Shown here: positions 55,365-64,000 of the stretch, one piece after another
How positions within the stretch are numbered: position 1 is the stretch's first letter
Layout of the letters: each line of letters starts with the position of its first letter
Assembly: GCF_014268755.2 (NCBI RefSeq)
Contig: NZ_CP077093.1
Coordinates: forward strand, 1,352,001 to 1,416,000
Source of the DNA: Pseudomonas vanderleydeniana
GTDB taxonomy: Bacteria > Pseudomonadota > Gammaproteobacteria > Pseudomonadales > Pseudomonadaceae
Length of the DNA: 64,000 bases
Reading direction: 5' to 3'
The notes under the pieces: model-generated
What the model saw: the letters and a program-made list of their open reading frames with translations, nothing else
Databases searched by the model: none
Told to the model about the DNA's origin: nothing
Translations under genes and position numbers: made by a program

Positions 55365-55703
55365 ATGAGCTTTTTCATCTCTAACGCGTTCGCCGACGGC
55401 GCGGCCCCTGCTGCTGCGGCCGGTCCTGCGGGCGGCTTCGAGTGGATCTTCCTGGTCGGCTTCCTGGTCATCTTCTACCTGATGATCTGGCGCCCACAGG
55501 CCAAGCGTGCCAAGGAGCAGAAGAACCTGCTGGGCAGCCTGGCCAAGGGTGACGAAGTGGTGACCACCGGTGGTATCGCCGGCAAGATCGTCAAGGTGAC
55601 CGACGAGTTCGTGGTACTGGAGATTTCCGATACCGTCGAAATGAAGTTCCAGAAGGGTGCCGTTGCGGCCACCCTGCCTAAAGGCACACTGAAAGCGATC
55701 TGA
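55365..55703 (+). CDS. yajC: Preprotein translocase subunit YajC
   Basis: 112 residues with one transmembrane helix (about 27-45; IFLVGFLVIFYLMIWRPQ) and the conserved cytoplasmic region RPQAKRAKEQKNLLGSLAKGDEV. It is an accessory partner of SecDF. It lies between tgt and secD in the usual order. Confidence 0.97.
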   Translation: MSFFISNAFADGAAPAAAAGPAGGFEWIFLVGFLVIFYLMIWRPQAKRAKEQKNLLGSLAKGDEVVTTGGIAGKIVKVTDEFVVLEISDTVEMKFQKGAVAATLPKGTLKAI

Positions 55704-55765
55704 GTTTCAATATTCAACAATCGACGGGGCGCGCAAGGCGCCCCGCGTCATAAGCGGGCGGCGTG

Positions 55766-57634
55766 ATGCTGAACAAATACCCTCTGTGGAAATACGTACT
55801 GATCGTGGTGGTGCTGGCGATCGGTTTTATTTATTCCGCTCCCAATCTCTACCCTGACGATGCGGCCATCCAGGTCAGCGGTGCCAGCACGGCGCTGCAG
55901 GTCAACCAGGCCGATCTGGACCGGGCGAGCAAGGCGCTCACCGATGCCGGCATCAGCGTCAAGGCCGCGACCCTGGCCGCCAACGGCAAGGATGGCCTGC
56001 TGCGCCTGAGCAAGCAGGAAGACCAACTGCCCGCCAAGGATGTAGTGCGCAAGGCGCTCGGCGACGATTACGTAGTGGCCCTCAACCTGGCACAGACCAC
56101 CCCGCAATGGCTGCGTAACCTCGGTGCGCACCCGATGAAGCTGGGCCTGGACCTGTCCGGTGGTGTGCACTTCCTGCTGGAAGTGGACATGGACAAGGCC
56201 GTCGATGCCCGCCTGAAAGTCTACGAAGGCGACGTCAAGAGCCTGCTGCGCAAGGAGCGTGTGCGTTATCGCAGCCTGCCGCAGCTCAATGGCGCCATCC
56301 AGCTGGGCTTCACCGACAACGATACCCGCGAGCAGGCTCGTGCCCTGATTCGCAAGAGCTTCAACGATTTCGACATTGTTCCAGCCGACCTGAATGGCCA
56401 GCCGGTACTGCGTCTGGCGATGACCCCGGCCAAGCTGGCGGAAATTCGCGAATACTCCATCAAGCAGAACCTGACCACGGTACGTAACCGCGTCAACGAG
56501 CTGGGTGTAGCCGAGCCGCTGGTGCAGCGCCAGGGTGCCAACCGCATCGTGGTCGAGCTGCCGGGCGTGCAGGACACCGCGGAAGCCAAGCGGATCCTCG
56601 GCAAGACCGCCAGCCTCGAGTTCCGCCTGGCCGCCGAGCCGGGTGCGTCGAAGGCGACCTCCGAAGAATTCGAGTTCCGTGAGGGCAAGCGCCCGCCTGC
56701 GCTGATCGAGCGTGGCCTGATCATCACCGGTGACCAGGTGACCGATGCCAAGGCCGGTTTCGGCGAGCACGGCAGCCCGGAAGTGAACATCCGCCTGGAC
56801 GGCCATGGTGGTGAGCTGATGAGCCGTGCCACGCGCACCAACGTCGGTCGCCAGATGGCGGTGATCTTCATCGAGCAGCGTCCGGTCACCACCTACACCA
56901 AGCAGGTGGTCAACGGCGTCGAGAAGGAAGTCGCGGTACAGAGCTTCAAGGAAGACAAGAAGATCATCAGCCTGGCGACCATCCAGTCGCCGCTGGGTTC
57001 GCAGTTCCGCATCACCGGCCTGAACGGCCAGGGTGAATCGTCCGAGCTGGCCCTGCTGCTGCGTGCCGGTGGCCTGGCCGCGCCGATGTACTTCGCTGAA
57101 GAACGTACCATTGGCCCGAGCCTGGGTGCCGACAACATCACCAAGGGTATCGATGCGTCGCTGTGGGGCATGCTGTTCGTCTCGCTGTTCATCATCGCGA
57201 TCTACCGCTTCTTCGGCATCATCGCCACCGTGGCCCTGGCCTTCAACATGGTCGTGCTGCTGGCGCTGATGTCCCTGCTGGGGGCGACGCTGACCCTGCC
57301 GGGTATTGCCGGTATCGTGCTGACCATGGGCATGGCGGTCGACGCCAACGTGCTGATCTTCTCGCGGATCCGTGAAGAGATCGCGGCGGGCATGAGTGTT
57401 CAGCGGGCGATCAACGAAGGTTTCAACCGTGCCTACACGGCGATCGTCGACGCCAACCTGACCAGCCTGCTGGTGGGTGGCATCCTGTTCGCCATGGGGA
57501 CCGGTCCGGTCAAGGGCTTCGCGGTAACCATGTCCCTCGGGATCTTTACCTCGATGTTCACGGCCATCATGGTGACCCGCGCGATGGTCAACCTGATCTT
57601 CGGCGGTCGTGACTTCAAGAAGTTGTGGATTTAA
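55766..57634 (+). CDS. secD: Protein translocase subunit SecD
   Basis: 622 residues; uses the proton gradient to pull exported proteins into the periplasm. It has an N-terminal helix (NKYPLWKYVLIVVVLAIGF), the LGLDLSGGVHFLLEVD block, a large periplasmic domain and a C-terminal six-helix RND-like domain. The latter includes GMAVDANVLIFSRIREE. The ATG at 55766 is used; the GTG one codon earlier is less likely. Confidence 0.98.
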   Translation: MLNKYPLWKYVLIVVVLAIGFIYSAPNLYPDDAAIQVSGASTALQVNQADLDRASKALTDAGISVKAATLAANGKDGLLRLSKQEDQLPAKDVVRKALGDDYVVALNLAQTTPQWLRNLGAHPMKLGLDLSGGVHFLLEVDMDKAVDARLKVYEGDVKSLLRKERVRYRSLPQLNGAIQLGFTDNDTREQARALIRKSFNDFDIVPADLNGQPVLRLAMTPAKLAEIREYSIKQNLTTVRNRVNELGVAEPLVQRQGANRIVVELPGVQDTAEAKRILGKTASLEFRLAAEPGASKATSEEFEFREGKRPPALIERGLIITGDQVTDAKAGFGEHGSPEVNIRLDGHGGELMSRATRTNVGRQMAVIFIEQRPVTTYTKQVVNGVEKEVAVQSFKEDKKIISLATIQSPLGSQFRITGLNGQGESSELALLLRAGGLAAPMYFAEERTIGPSLGADNITKGIDASLWGMLFVSLFIIAIYRFFGIIATVALAFNMVVLLALMSLLGATLTLPGIAGIVLTMGMAVDANVLIFSRIREEIAAGMSVQRAINEGFNRAYTAIVDANLTSLLVGGILFAMGTGPVKGFAVTMSLGIFTSMFTAIMVTRAMVNLIFGGRDFKKLWI

Positions 57635-57643
57635 GGGGCTGCC

Positions 57644-58558
57644 ATGTTACGTACTATCAACTTCATGGGCGTCCGCAACGTTGCGTTCGGCGTCACTGTG
57701 CTCCTCACTCTCGTGGCGCTGTTCAGTTGGTTCCACAAGGGCCTGAACTACGGTCTGGACTTTACCGGCGGTACGCTCATCGAGCTGACCTACGAACGTC
57801 CGGCGGACGTGACCAAGGTTCGCGCGCAACTGAGCGACGCCGGCTATCACGAGGCGATCGTGCAGAGCTTCGGCGCCACTACCGACCTGCTGGTGCGCAT
57901 GCCGGGTGAAGACCCGCAACTGGGCCATCAGGTGGCGGATGCGCTGCAGAAGGTCGGCGGCGAAAACCCGGCACAGGTCAAGCGCGTCGAGTTCGTCGGC
58001 CCGCAGGTCGGTGAGGAACTGCGCGATCAGGGCGGCCTCGGCATGCTGATGGCGCTGGGCGGCATCCTGATCTACCTGGCCTTCCGCTTCCAGTGGAAGT
58101 TCGCGGTCGGTGCCATCGTCTCGCTGGTGCACGACGTGGTGGTGACGGTGGGTATCCTGTCGTTCTTCCAGATCACCTTCGACCTGACGGTGCTGGCGGC
58201 GGTGCTGGCGATCATCGGCTACTCGCTCAACGACACCATCGTGGTATTCGACCGGGTTCGCGAGAACTTCCGGGTGCTGCGCAAGGCCAGCCTGATCGAG
58301 AACATCAACATCTCGACCACCCAGACCCTGCTGCGCACCATGGCGACCTCGATCTCCACCCTGTTGGCGATCGCGGCGCTGCTGTTCTTCGGTGGCGACA
58401 ACCTGCACGGTTTCTCCGTGGCGCTGTTCGTCGGTGTCCTGGCGGGTACCTACTCGTCGATCTACATCGCCAACGTGGTGCTGATCTGGCTGAACCTGAG
58501 CAGCGAGGACCTGATTCCTCCTGCCAACACCCAGAAGGAAATCGACGACCGTCCTTGA
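57644..58558 (+). CDS. secF: Protein translocase subunit SecF
   Basis: 304 residues, partner of SecD. It contains NYGLDFTGGTLIEL in the first periplasmic domain and the membrane motif GYSLNDTIVVFDRVRENFR. It starts 9 bp after secD and is followed by a strong terminator, closing queA-tgt-yajC-secDF. Confidence 0.98.
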   Translation: MLRTINFMGVRNVAFGVTVLLTLVALFSWFHKGLNYGLDFTGGTLIELTYERPADVTKVRAQLSDAGYHEAIVQSFGATTDLLVRMPGEDPQLGHQVADALQKVGGENPAQVKRVEFVGPQVGEELRDQGGLGMLMALGGILIYLAFRFQWKFAVGAIVSLVHDVVVTVGILSFFQITFDLTVLAAVLAIIGYSLNDTIVVFDRVRENFRVLRKASLIENINISTTQTLLRTMATSISTLLAIAALLFFGGDNLHGFSVALFVGVLAGTYSSIYIANVVLIWLNLSSEDLIPPANTQKEIDDRP

Positions 58559-58587
58559 CGACCGTCCATCCTCCGGCTGTCACCCTC

Positions 58588-58619
58588 AAAGGCGCGAGTG
58601 TTGAACTCGCGCCTTTTTT
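58588..58619 (+). terminator. Terminator of the queA-secF operon
   Basis: AAAGGCGCGAGT and ACTCGCGCCTTT pair around a short loop and six T follow. Confidence 0.93.
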
Positions 58620-58679
58620 CATACTCCAAGGCTAGGAGAGAGGCGGAAAGATTCCGCTTGTGATGGTCAGGAGGTTCAC

Positions 58680-59234
58680 GTGAACAAGTCGTTGCTGGTG
58701 GGTGCGGTATTGGGTGCTGTCGGTGTCACCGCCGGAGGTGCTGTTGCGACCTACAGCATGGTGAAGAGCGGCCCTGAGTATGCGCAAGTGTTGGCGGTCG
58801 AGCCGGTGAAAACCCAGGTCAAGACGCCGCGCGAAGTCTGCAAGGATGTCGCTGTGACCCGGCAGAAGCCGGTGCAGGACGAGCACCGCCTGGCCGGCAC
58901 CGCGATCGGTGCTGTCGGTGGTGGCCTGCTCGGCAGCCTGGTCGGTAATGGCCGTGGCAAGACCCTGGCGACCGTAGTCGGCGCCGTGGGCGGTGGTTAT
59001 GCGGGGAACAAGGTGCAGGAGGGCATGCAGGAGCGTGACACCTACACCACGACCCAGACCCGCTGCAACACGGTCAACGATATCAGTGACAAGGTGGTCG
59101 GCTACGACGTGCGTTACCAGCTCGACGGCAAGGAAGGTCGGGTGCGCATGGATCGTGATCCCGGCAACCAGATCCCGGTGGACAAGGAAGGTCGCCTGAT
59201 CCTGAGCCAGGCGCCAGCGCAGCCGGGCCAGTAA
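58680..59234 (+). CDS. Glycine-zipper 2TM domain envelope protein
   Basis: 184 residues starting at a GTG with a perfect AGGAGG five bases upstream. The N terminus has a hydrophobic signal or anchor (SLLVGAVLGAVGVTAGGAVATYS). A glycine-zipper segment at about 76-104 (GTAIGAVGGGLLGSLVGNG and AGNKVQEG) follows, as in SlyB/Rick_17kDa-type outer-membrane proteins. There is no lipobox. The C-terminal part is a small beta-rich domain. It is flanked by terminators, so monocistronic. Confidence 0.85.
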   Translation: MNKSLLVGAVLGAVGVTAGGAVATYSMVKSGPEYAQVLAVEPVKTQVKTPREVCKDVAVTRQKPVQDEHRLAGTAIGAVGGGLLGSLVGNGRGKTLATVVGAVGGGYAGNKVQEGMQERDTYTTTQTRCNTVNDISDKVVGYDVRYQLDGKEGRVRMDRDPGNQIPVDKEGRLILSQAPAQPGQ

Positions 59235-59244
59235 TCGCAGGCAC

Positions 59245-59273
59245 AAAAAAAGCACCCCTCGGGGTGCTTTTTT
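59245..59273. terminator. Bidirectional terminator between the glycine-zipper gene and suhB
   Basis: AAAAAAAGCACCCC and GGGGTGCTTTTTT pair around TC, with A and T tails on both sides. It serves two converging genes. Confidence 0.93.
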
Positions 59274-59285
59274 CGTTCTGGCGTC

Positions 59286-60101
59286 TTAGCGTTTCAGCGA
59301 AGCCGGCAGGTGTGGCTGGATGGCTGTCAGTACAGCCTTGAAGCACTTGGTGTTGCCGGCAACGATGTGGCCTTTCTCGAGGAAGTCGTGACCGCCGGTG
59401 AAGTCGCTCACCAGGCCGCCCGCTTCCTGGATCAGCAGGGCGCCAGCGGCCATGTCCCACTCGGACAGGCCCGACTCCCAGAAGGCGTCGAAACGACCGG
59501 CGGCCACGTAGGCCAGGTCCAGGGCGGCGGAGCCGGCGCGGCGGATGCCGGCGGTCTGGCCAACCAGGGCGCGGAACATGCCCAGGTAGTTGTCCAGGTT
59601 GTCCATCTGGTCGTCACGGAACGGGAAGCCGGTACCCAGCAGGGCGCCGTCGAGGCTGGTGCGTGGGCTGACGCGCAGGCGGCGGCCGTTCAGCTGGGCG
59701 CCGCGGCCACGGCTGGCGGTGAATTCTTCCTGGCGAACCGGGTCGAGAACAACGGCGTGCTCCAGGCGACCACGGTATTTGCAGGCGATGCTGACCGAGA
59801 AGTGGGGAATGCCGCGCAGGAAGTTGGTGGTGCCATCGAGTGGGTCGATGATCCACAGGTAGTCTTCGCCTTCGCCGCTGCCAGCGTGGAAGCCGGTTTC
59901 TTCGCCGCGGATGGCGTGGGTTGGGTACGCCTTGCGCAGGGCGTCGATGATTTTCTGCTCGGCGGCACGATCGACCTCGGACACGTAGTCCTTGGCGTCT
60001 TTTTCGTCGACCTTGATGGTATCCAGGCGCTCGATGGAGCGGAAGATCAATTCACTGGCGGCGCGGGCGGCGCGCAGCGCGATATTCAGCATGGGCTGCA
60101 T
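59286..60101 (-). CDS. suhB: Inositol-1-monophosphatase / Nus factor SuhB
   Basis: 271 residues beginning MQPMLNIALRAARAASELI. Mg2+-dependent phosphatase motifs are GEETG, IDPLDGTTNF and EWDMAAGALLIQEAGG. In bacteria SuhB also acts in rRNA antitermination. The ATG at 60101 has AGGTGA upstream at good distance; the ATG at 60107 would be too close. It is divergent from trmJ. Confidence 0.96.
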   Translation of the reverse strand: MQPMLNIALRAARAASELIFRSIERLDTIKVDEKDAKDYVSEVDRAAEQKIIDALRKAYPTHAIRGEETGFHAGSGEGEDYLWIIDPLDGTTNFLRGIPHFSVSIACKYRGRLEHAVVLDPVRQEEFTASRGRGAQLNGRRLRVSPRTSLDGALLGTGFPFRDDQMDNLDNYLGMFRALVGQTAGIRRAGSAALDLAYVAAGRFDAFWESGLSEWDMAAGALLIQEAGGLVSDFTGGHDFLEKGHIVAGNTKCFKAVLTAIQPHLPASLKR

Positions 60102-60246
60102 GGACATTTCACCTAGAGTGTTAAAGAAAGCCGAACATTCTAACAGAAAAGTCTTGCGGGTGAAGGATGACATTCGGTTTCGTGGCGCAAACCCGAGTGC
60201 TTCTGTAAGATTTGCTCCCCTTTGCCCTGTCCGAGAGCGGTTTGTC

Positions 60247-61005
60247 GTGCTGCAAAATATTCGTATCGTCCTGGTCAACACCAGCCATCCGGGCAATATC
60301 GGCGGGGCTGCGCGAGCCATGAAGAACATGGGGCTGTCGCGCCTGGTGCTGGTCGAGCCGCGGGTTTTTCCTTCCGCGGAAGCCGACGCACGGGCCTCCG
60401 GGGCCACCGATATCCTTGAAAACGCCGAAGTCGTCGCCACCTTGGAGCAGGCGTTGGCCGGTTGCACCCTGGTGCTGGGCACCAGTGCCCGGGATCGCAG
60501 CCTGCCGTGGCCGATGCTGGAGCCGCGCGAGTGCGGGGTGAAGGTGGTCGAGGAGGCCGGGCAGGGGGCGCAGATCGCCCTGGTGTTCGGTCGTGAGGAT
60601 TCCGGCCTGACCAATGACGAGCTGCAGCGATGTCACTACCACGTGCATATCCCGTCGGATCCCGGCTTCAGCTCGTTGAACCTGGCGGCCGCGGTGCAGG
60701 TGCTGAGTTATGAGGTGCGCATGGCCTGGCTGGCGCTGGAAGGCCAGCCGCACAAGGCCGGGAAGGAGGAGGCGGGCGAGGAGCTGGTCACCATGGATGA
60801 GCTGGAGCGCTTCTATGAGCATCTGGAGCAGACCCTGGTGGCTATCGGGTTCCTCGATCCGCAGAAGCCCCGGCACCTGATGGCGCGCCTGCGCCGGCTG
60901 TATGGCCGCAGCTCGGTCAGTCGAGTGGAAATGAATATTTTGCGTGGCATCCTCACGGAAACCCAGAAAGCGGCCCGTGGTGAGCTCCTCAAGCGGAAGG
61001 AATGA
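60247..61005 (+). CDS. trmJ: tRNA (cytidine/uridine-32-2-prime-O)-methyltransferase TrmJ
   Basis: 252 residues of the SPOUT class starting at a GTG ([19 protein letters not shown]). The SAM-binding trefoil knot elements are [14 protein letters not shown] and the later [22 protein letters not shown]. It methylates position 32 of several tRNAs. The start matches the N terminus usual in pseudomonads; a longer upstream frame from 59992 runs through suhB and is rejected. Confidence 0.95.
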   Translation: MLQNIRIVLVNTSHPGNIGGAARAMKNMGLSRLVLVEPRVFPSAEADARASGATDILENAEVVATLEQALAGCTLVLGTSARDRSLPWPMLEPRECGVKVVEEAGQGAQIALVFGREDSGLTNDELQRCHYHVHIPSDPGFSSLNLAAAVQVLSYEVRMAWLALEGQPHKAGKEEAGEELVTMDELERFYEHLEQTLVAIGFLDPQKPRHLMARLRRLYGRSSVSRVEMNILRGILTETQKAARGELLKRKE

Positions 61006-61007
61006 TG

Positions 61008-61784
61008 ATGTTCGAGCGTTTGCGTGAAGATATCCAGAGCGTGTTCCATCGTGACCCGGCGGCACGCAATGCCTTTGAGGTGCTGACCTGCTACCCGGGC
61101 ATGCATGCCATCTGGCTGCACCGCCTGAGTCATGGCCTGTGGGTGCGCAACTGGAAGTTGTTGGCGCGGGTGGTGTCGAACTTCGGTCGCTGGCTGACCG
61201 GTATCGAGATTCATCCCGGGGCCAAGGTCGGGCGGCGCTTCTTCATCGATCATGGCATGGGTATCGTGATCGGTGAAACCGCCGAGATTGGCAATGACGT
61301 GACCATCTACCAGGGCGTGACCCTGGGGGGTACCAGCTGGAACAAGGGCAAGCGCCATCCGACGCTGGAAGATGGCGTGGTGGTGGGGGCTGGCGCCAAG
61401 GTGCTGGGGCCGTTCACGGTCGGTGCCGGGGCGAAGGTCGGTTCCAATGCGGTGGTGACCAAGGCTGTGCCGCCGGGCGCCACGGTGGTCGGCATTCCCG
61501 GGCGCATCATCATGAAGTCCGACGACGAGCAGGAGGCCAAGCGCAAGGCGATGGCCGAGAAGCTCGGTTTCGATGCCTACGGTGTCAGTGGTGACATGCC
61601 GGATCCGGTGGCGCGGGCTATCGGGCAGATGCTCGATCACCTGCAGGCGGTCGATGGGCGTCTGGAGGGGATGTGCGGCGCGCTGAAGGACCTGGGCAGC
61701 AACTACTGCGCCAAGGACCTCCCTGAGTTGCATTGCGAAGGCTTTGCCGAGGTGAAAGCCGAAGACGAGGCCAAGGCCGGCTGA
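61008..61784 (+). CDS. cysE: Serine O-acetyltransferase CysE
   Basis: 258 residues. The first part of L-cysteine synthesis: acetyl-CoA plus L-serine to O-acetylserine. Left-handed beta-helix hexapeptide repeats carry [22 protein letters not shown] (catalytic Asp-His) and [16 protein letters not shown]. Three ATGs in a row occur (61002, 61005, 61008); the last has AAGGA at proper distance. It is probably translated with trmJ. Location next to the isc genes supplies the cysteine used by IscS. Confidence 0.96.
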   Translation: MFERLREDIQSVFHRDPAARNAFEVLTCYPGMHAIWLHRLSHGLWVRNWKLLARVVSNFGRWLTGIEIHPGAKVGRRFFIDHGMGIVIGETAEIGNDVTIYQGVTLGGTSWNKGKRHPTLEDGVVVGAGAKVLGPFTVGAGAKVGSNAVVTKAVPPGATVVGIPGRIIMKSDDEQEAKRKAMAEKLGFDAYGVSGDMPDPVARAIGQMLDHLQAVDGRLEGMCGALKDLGSNYCAKDLPELHCEGFAEVKAEDEAKAG

Positions 61785-61806
61785 TTTGTATCGGGCTCCC
61801 GGGCCC

Positions 61807-61885
61807 ATTCGCGGGCAAGCCCCGCTCCTGCAGGGATCAGCCCTTGTATGGCTGGCCCTTGTAGGCGCGAGGCTTGCCCGCGAAG
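61807..61885. repeat. REPIN (inverted pair of REP sequences)
   Basis: TTCGCGGGCAAGCCCCGCTCC at 61808-61828 with CAGGG, and CCTTGTAGGCGCGAGGCTTGCCCGCGAA at 61857-61884, form an inverted REP doublet. The family differs from that at 39047-39193. It lies between cysE and iscR. Confidence 0.88.
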
Positions 61886-61973
61886 CTTTAAAAAGACCGG
61901 CGAGAAAGCCATCGGTCTAGCGCGATGCCATTACGCGCGGACTTTGCTATCATACGCGCGCTCTTTTACGGGT

Positions 61974-62023
61974 AAACCTGACTAAAGTACTAGGTCTTAT
62001 AGTTGACTTAAATACTCGGGAAT
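61974..62023. promoter_or_regulatory. Tandem IscR type 1 binding sites
   Basis: Two 25-bp units, 61974-61998 and 61999-62023, lie back to back. The second (ATAGTTGACTTAAATACTCGGGAAT) matches the type 1 consensus at about 22 of 25 positions; the first matches less well. The second overlaps the -35 and spacer of the iscR promoter, so [2Fe-2S]-IscR should repress its own operon. Confidence 0.78.
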
Positions 62024-62031
62024 CGCATACT
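62003..62031 (+). promoter_or_regulatory. Sigma70 promoter of the isc operon
   Basis: TTGACT, a 17-bp spacer and CATACT, 34 bp upstream of the iscR ATG. It is overlapped by the IscR sites. Confidence 0.75.
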
Positions 62032-62064
62032 CGTACCCATTCCGTAACTCCGTGGTAATTGTCC

Positions 62065-62556
62065 ATGCGACTGACTACAAAAGGCCGATACGCCGTGACC
62101 GCCATGCTTGACCTGGCGTTGCACGCGCAACACGGGCCGGTGTCCCTGGCCGATATCTCCGAGCGCCAAGGCATCTCCCTGTCCTACCTCGAACAGCTGT
62201 TCGCCAAGCTGCGCCGCAGCAACCTGGTTTCCAGTGTTCGTGGTCCAGGTGGCGGCTATCAGCTGTCGCGTGACATGCAGGGGATCCAGGTCGCCCAGGT
62301 GATCGATGCAGTGAATGAATCGGTCGATGCCACCAAATGCCAGGGGCTGGGTGATTGCCATTCCGGCGACACCTGCCTGACCCACCACCTGTGGTGCGAC
62401 CTCAGCCTGCAGATCCACGAGTTTCTCAGTGGCATCAGCCTGGCCGACCTTGTCACTCGCCGTGAAGTGCAAGAGGTTGCCCTGCGTCAGGACCAGCGCC
62501 GCTGTAATGGCAAGGCGCCGCGCCTGGATAAGATCGAAGCGTCCGCCGTCGAATGA
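62065..62556 (+). CDS. iscR: Iron-sulfur cluster regulator IscR
   Basis: 163 residues of the Rrf2 family. The winged helix-turn-helix (about 1-80; [24 protein letters not shown]) is followed by the cluster ligands in [20 protein letters not shown]. It senses [2Fe-2S] status and controls iron-sulfur assembly genes. The ATG at 62065 gives the standard N terminus [18 protein letters not shown]. It is first in iscR-iscS-iscU. Confidence 0.98.
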   Translation: MRLTTKGRYAVTAMLDLALHAQHGPVSLADISERQGISLSYLEQLFAKLRRSNLVSSVRGPGGGYQLSRDMQGIQVAQVIDAVNESVDATKCQGLGDCHSGDTCLTHHLWCDLSLQIHEFLSGISLADLVTRREVQEVALRQDQRRCNGKAPRLDKIEASAVE

Positions 62557-62606
62557 CAGCCAAAGAGCCAGCGGTGCGCCAGCCAGCCTGATTTAGGAGA
62601 AAGTCC

Positions 62607-63821
62607 ATGAAATTGCCGATTTACCTTGATTACTCAGCGACCACTCCGGTTGATCCGCGTGTCGCGCAAAAGATGAGTGAATGCCTGCTGGTCGACGGGA
62701 ACTTCGGTAACCCGGCCTCGCGTTCCCACGTGTTCGGCTGGAAAGCCGAGGAGTCCGTGGAGAATGCCCGCCGCCAGGTCGCCGACCTGGTCAACGCCGA
62801 CCCGCGTGAAATCGTCTGGACTTCCGGTGCCACCGAGTCCGACAACCTGGCGATCAAGGGTGTTGCGCATTTCTACCACACCAAGGGCAAGCACCTGATC
62901 ACCAGCAAGATCGAGCACAAGGCGGTTCTCGACACCACGCGCCAGCTGGAACGTGAAGGTTTCGAGGTCACCTACATCGAGCCAGGTGAAGACGGCCTGA
63001 TCACGCCGGCCATGGTTGAAGCCGCGCTGCGTGAAGACACCATCCTGGTGTCGGTGATGCACGTGAACAACGAAATCGGTACCGTCAACGACATCGCCGC
63101 GATTGGCGAGCTGACCCGCTCGCGCGGCGTGCTGTTCCACGTTGACGCTGCCCAGTCGACCGGCAAGGTCGAGATCGACCTGCAGAAGCTCAAGGTCGAC
63201 CTGATGTCCTTCTCCGCCCACAAGACCTACGGTCCCAAAGGCATCGGCGCGCTGTACGTCAGCCGCAAGCCGCGTGTACGCCTGGAAGCCACCATGCACG
63301 GTGGCGGTCACGAGCGCGGCATGCGTTCCGGTACCCTGGCGACCCACCAGATCGTCGGCATGGGTGAAGCCTTCCGCGTGGCCAAGGAAGACATGGCTGC
63401 CGAGAACGTGCGGATCAAGGCCCTGAGCGACCGTTTCTTCAAGCAGGTCGAGCACCTGGAAGAGCTGTACGTCAACGGCAGCATGACCGCCCGCGTACCG
63501 CACAACCTGAACCTGAGCTTCAACTATGTCGAAGGCGAGTCGCTGATCATGGCGCTCAAGGACCTGGCGGTTTCCTCCGGTTCGGCCTGCACCTCGGCTT
63601 CGCTGGAACCTTCGTACGTACTGCGTGCCCTGGGCCGCAACGACGAGCTGGCGCACAGCTCGATCCGTTTCACCTTCGGCCGCTTCACCACCGAGGAAGA
63701 AATCGACTACGCCGCGCAGAAAGTCTGCGAGGCCGTGACCAAGCTGCGTGCCCTGTCGCCACTGTGGGACATGTTCAAGGATGGCGTCGATATCTCGAAG
63801 ATCGAGTGGGCGGCACACTAA
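62607..63821 (+). CDS. iscS: Cysteine desulfurase IscS
   Basis: 404 residues, same length and numbering as in Escherichia coli: PLP lysine K206 in [10 protein letters not shown] and the persulfide cysteine C328 in [12 protein letters not shown]. It takes sulfur from cysteine and passes it to IscU and to tRNA thiolation. It is cytoplasmic, 50 bp after iscR. Confidence 0.99.
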   Translation: MKLPIYLDYSATTPVDPRVAQKMSECLLVDGNFGNPASRSHVFGWKAEESVENARRQVADLVNADPREIVWTSGATESDNLAIKGVAHFYHTKGKHLITSKIEHKAVLDTTRQLEREGFEVTYIEPGEDGLITPAMVEAALREDTILVSVMHVNNEIGTVNDIAAIGELTRSRGVLFHVDAAQSTGKVEIDLQKLKVDLMSFSAHKTYGPKGIGALYVSRKPRVRLEATMHGGGHERGMRSGTLATHQIVGMGEAFRVAKEDMAAENVRIKALSDRFFKQVEHLEELYVNGSMTARVPHNLNLSFNYVEGESLIMALKDLAVSSGSACTSASLEPSYVLRALGRNDELAHSSIRFTFGRFTTEEEIDYAAQKVCEAVTKLRALSPLWDMFKDGVDISKIEWAAH

Positions 63822-63922
63822 ACAAAGAAGCCGCCACATACAGATCCTGTAGCGACGCGGCAAATGATGTCTGGCGTAGCTGCAGGGTCGAGAGCGGCCC
63901 TGATGAGTGAGGAATAAGTACC

Positions 63923-64000
63923 ATGGCTTATAGTGAAAAGGTCATCGACCACTACGAAAACCCGCGTAACGTCGGCAAGATGAATGCCGAGGATCCGGAT
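63923..64000 (+). CDS. iscU: Iron-sulfur scaffold protein IscU (N-terminal part)
   Basis: Only 26 codons are in the window (MAYSEKVIDHYENPRNVGK and on), which match the highly conserved IscU N terminus. The cluster cysteines lie beyond the edge. It follows iscS by 101 bp. GAGGAATAAGTACC upstream contains the ribosome binding site. Confidence 0.95.
   Translation, partial: MAYSEKVIDHYENPRNVGKMNAEDPD

Noticed and set aside
59992..60246. Upstream extension of trmJ
   Set aside because: It runs antisense through suhB; the GTG at 60247 matches the family N terminus.

Overview
The window is a stretch of a Pseudomonas chromosome, most like the P. fluorescens lineage. The signs are high-GC codon use throughout, a cyoABCDE operon, an acetylated-cellulose (wss) operon, REPIN repeats, a DUF3077 protein and two GacA-box-preceded rsmX-like RNAs. 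No database search was possible. Names rest on motifs, length, gene order and family knowledge.

Left part (1-16444). A partial norR faces the flavohemoglobin gene hmp across a region with two GT-N7-AC NorR sites, a sigma54-like element and an FNR/DNR-type box. dsbB and the cytochrome bo3 operon cyoABCDE follow. Two related small RNA loci of the rsmX type lie at about 8.37 kb and 15.19 kb. Between them are a chemoreceptor with a sigma28 promoter, a DedA membrane protein, an AraC regulator divergent from a secreted alpha/beta hydrolase, and a LysR regulator divergent from an argD-like aminotransferase. Three small genes of unknown function (15433-16444) have clearly lower GC than their neighbours and look like an acquired cassette.

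Middle part (16564-40959). A conserved hypothetical gene is followed by the nine-gene wssABCDEFGHI operon: cellulose synthase, export, cellulase and an alginate-type O-acetylation module. No wssJ lies downstream. Next come phoD and a GNAT gene on the minus strand, a dedicated TonB system in the order exbD-tonB-receptor-exbB, and a secreted phospholipase D-like protein. Together these suggest an outer-membrane uptake locus with possible phosphate scavenging; that link is inference.

Right part (41030-64000). This holds an aromatic amino acid permease, a DeoR regulator, a lone crtZ-type hydroxylase, a soluble NAD-linked formate dehydrogenase operon fdsGBAD and a lipoprotein of unknown role. A sparse region at 51-52 kb has a 33-residue ORF, a 16-bp direct repeat and a frameshifted remnant. 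Conserved housekeeping genes follow: tRNA-Leu(CAA), queA-tgt-yajC-secD-secF, a glycine-zipper protein, suhB, trmJ, cysE and iscR-iscS-iscU. The window ends 26 codons into iscU. Tandem IscR-type sites overlap the iscR promoter.
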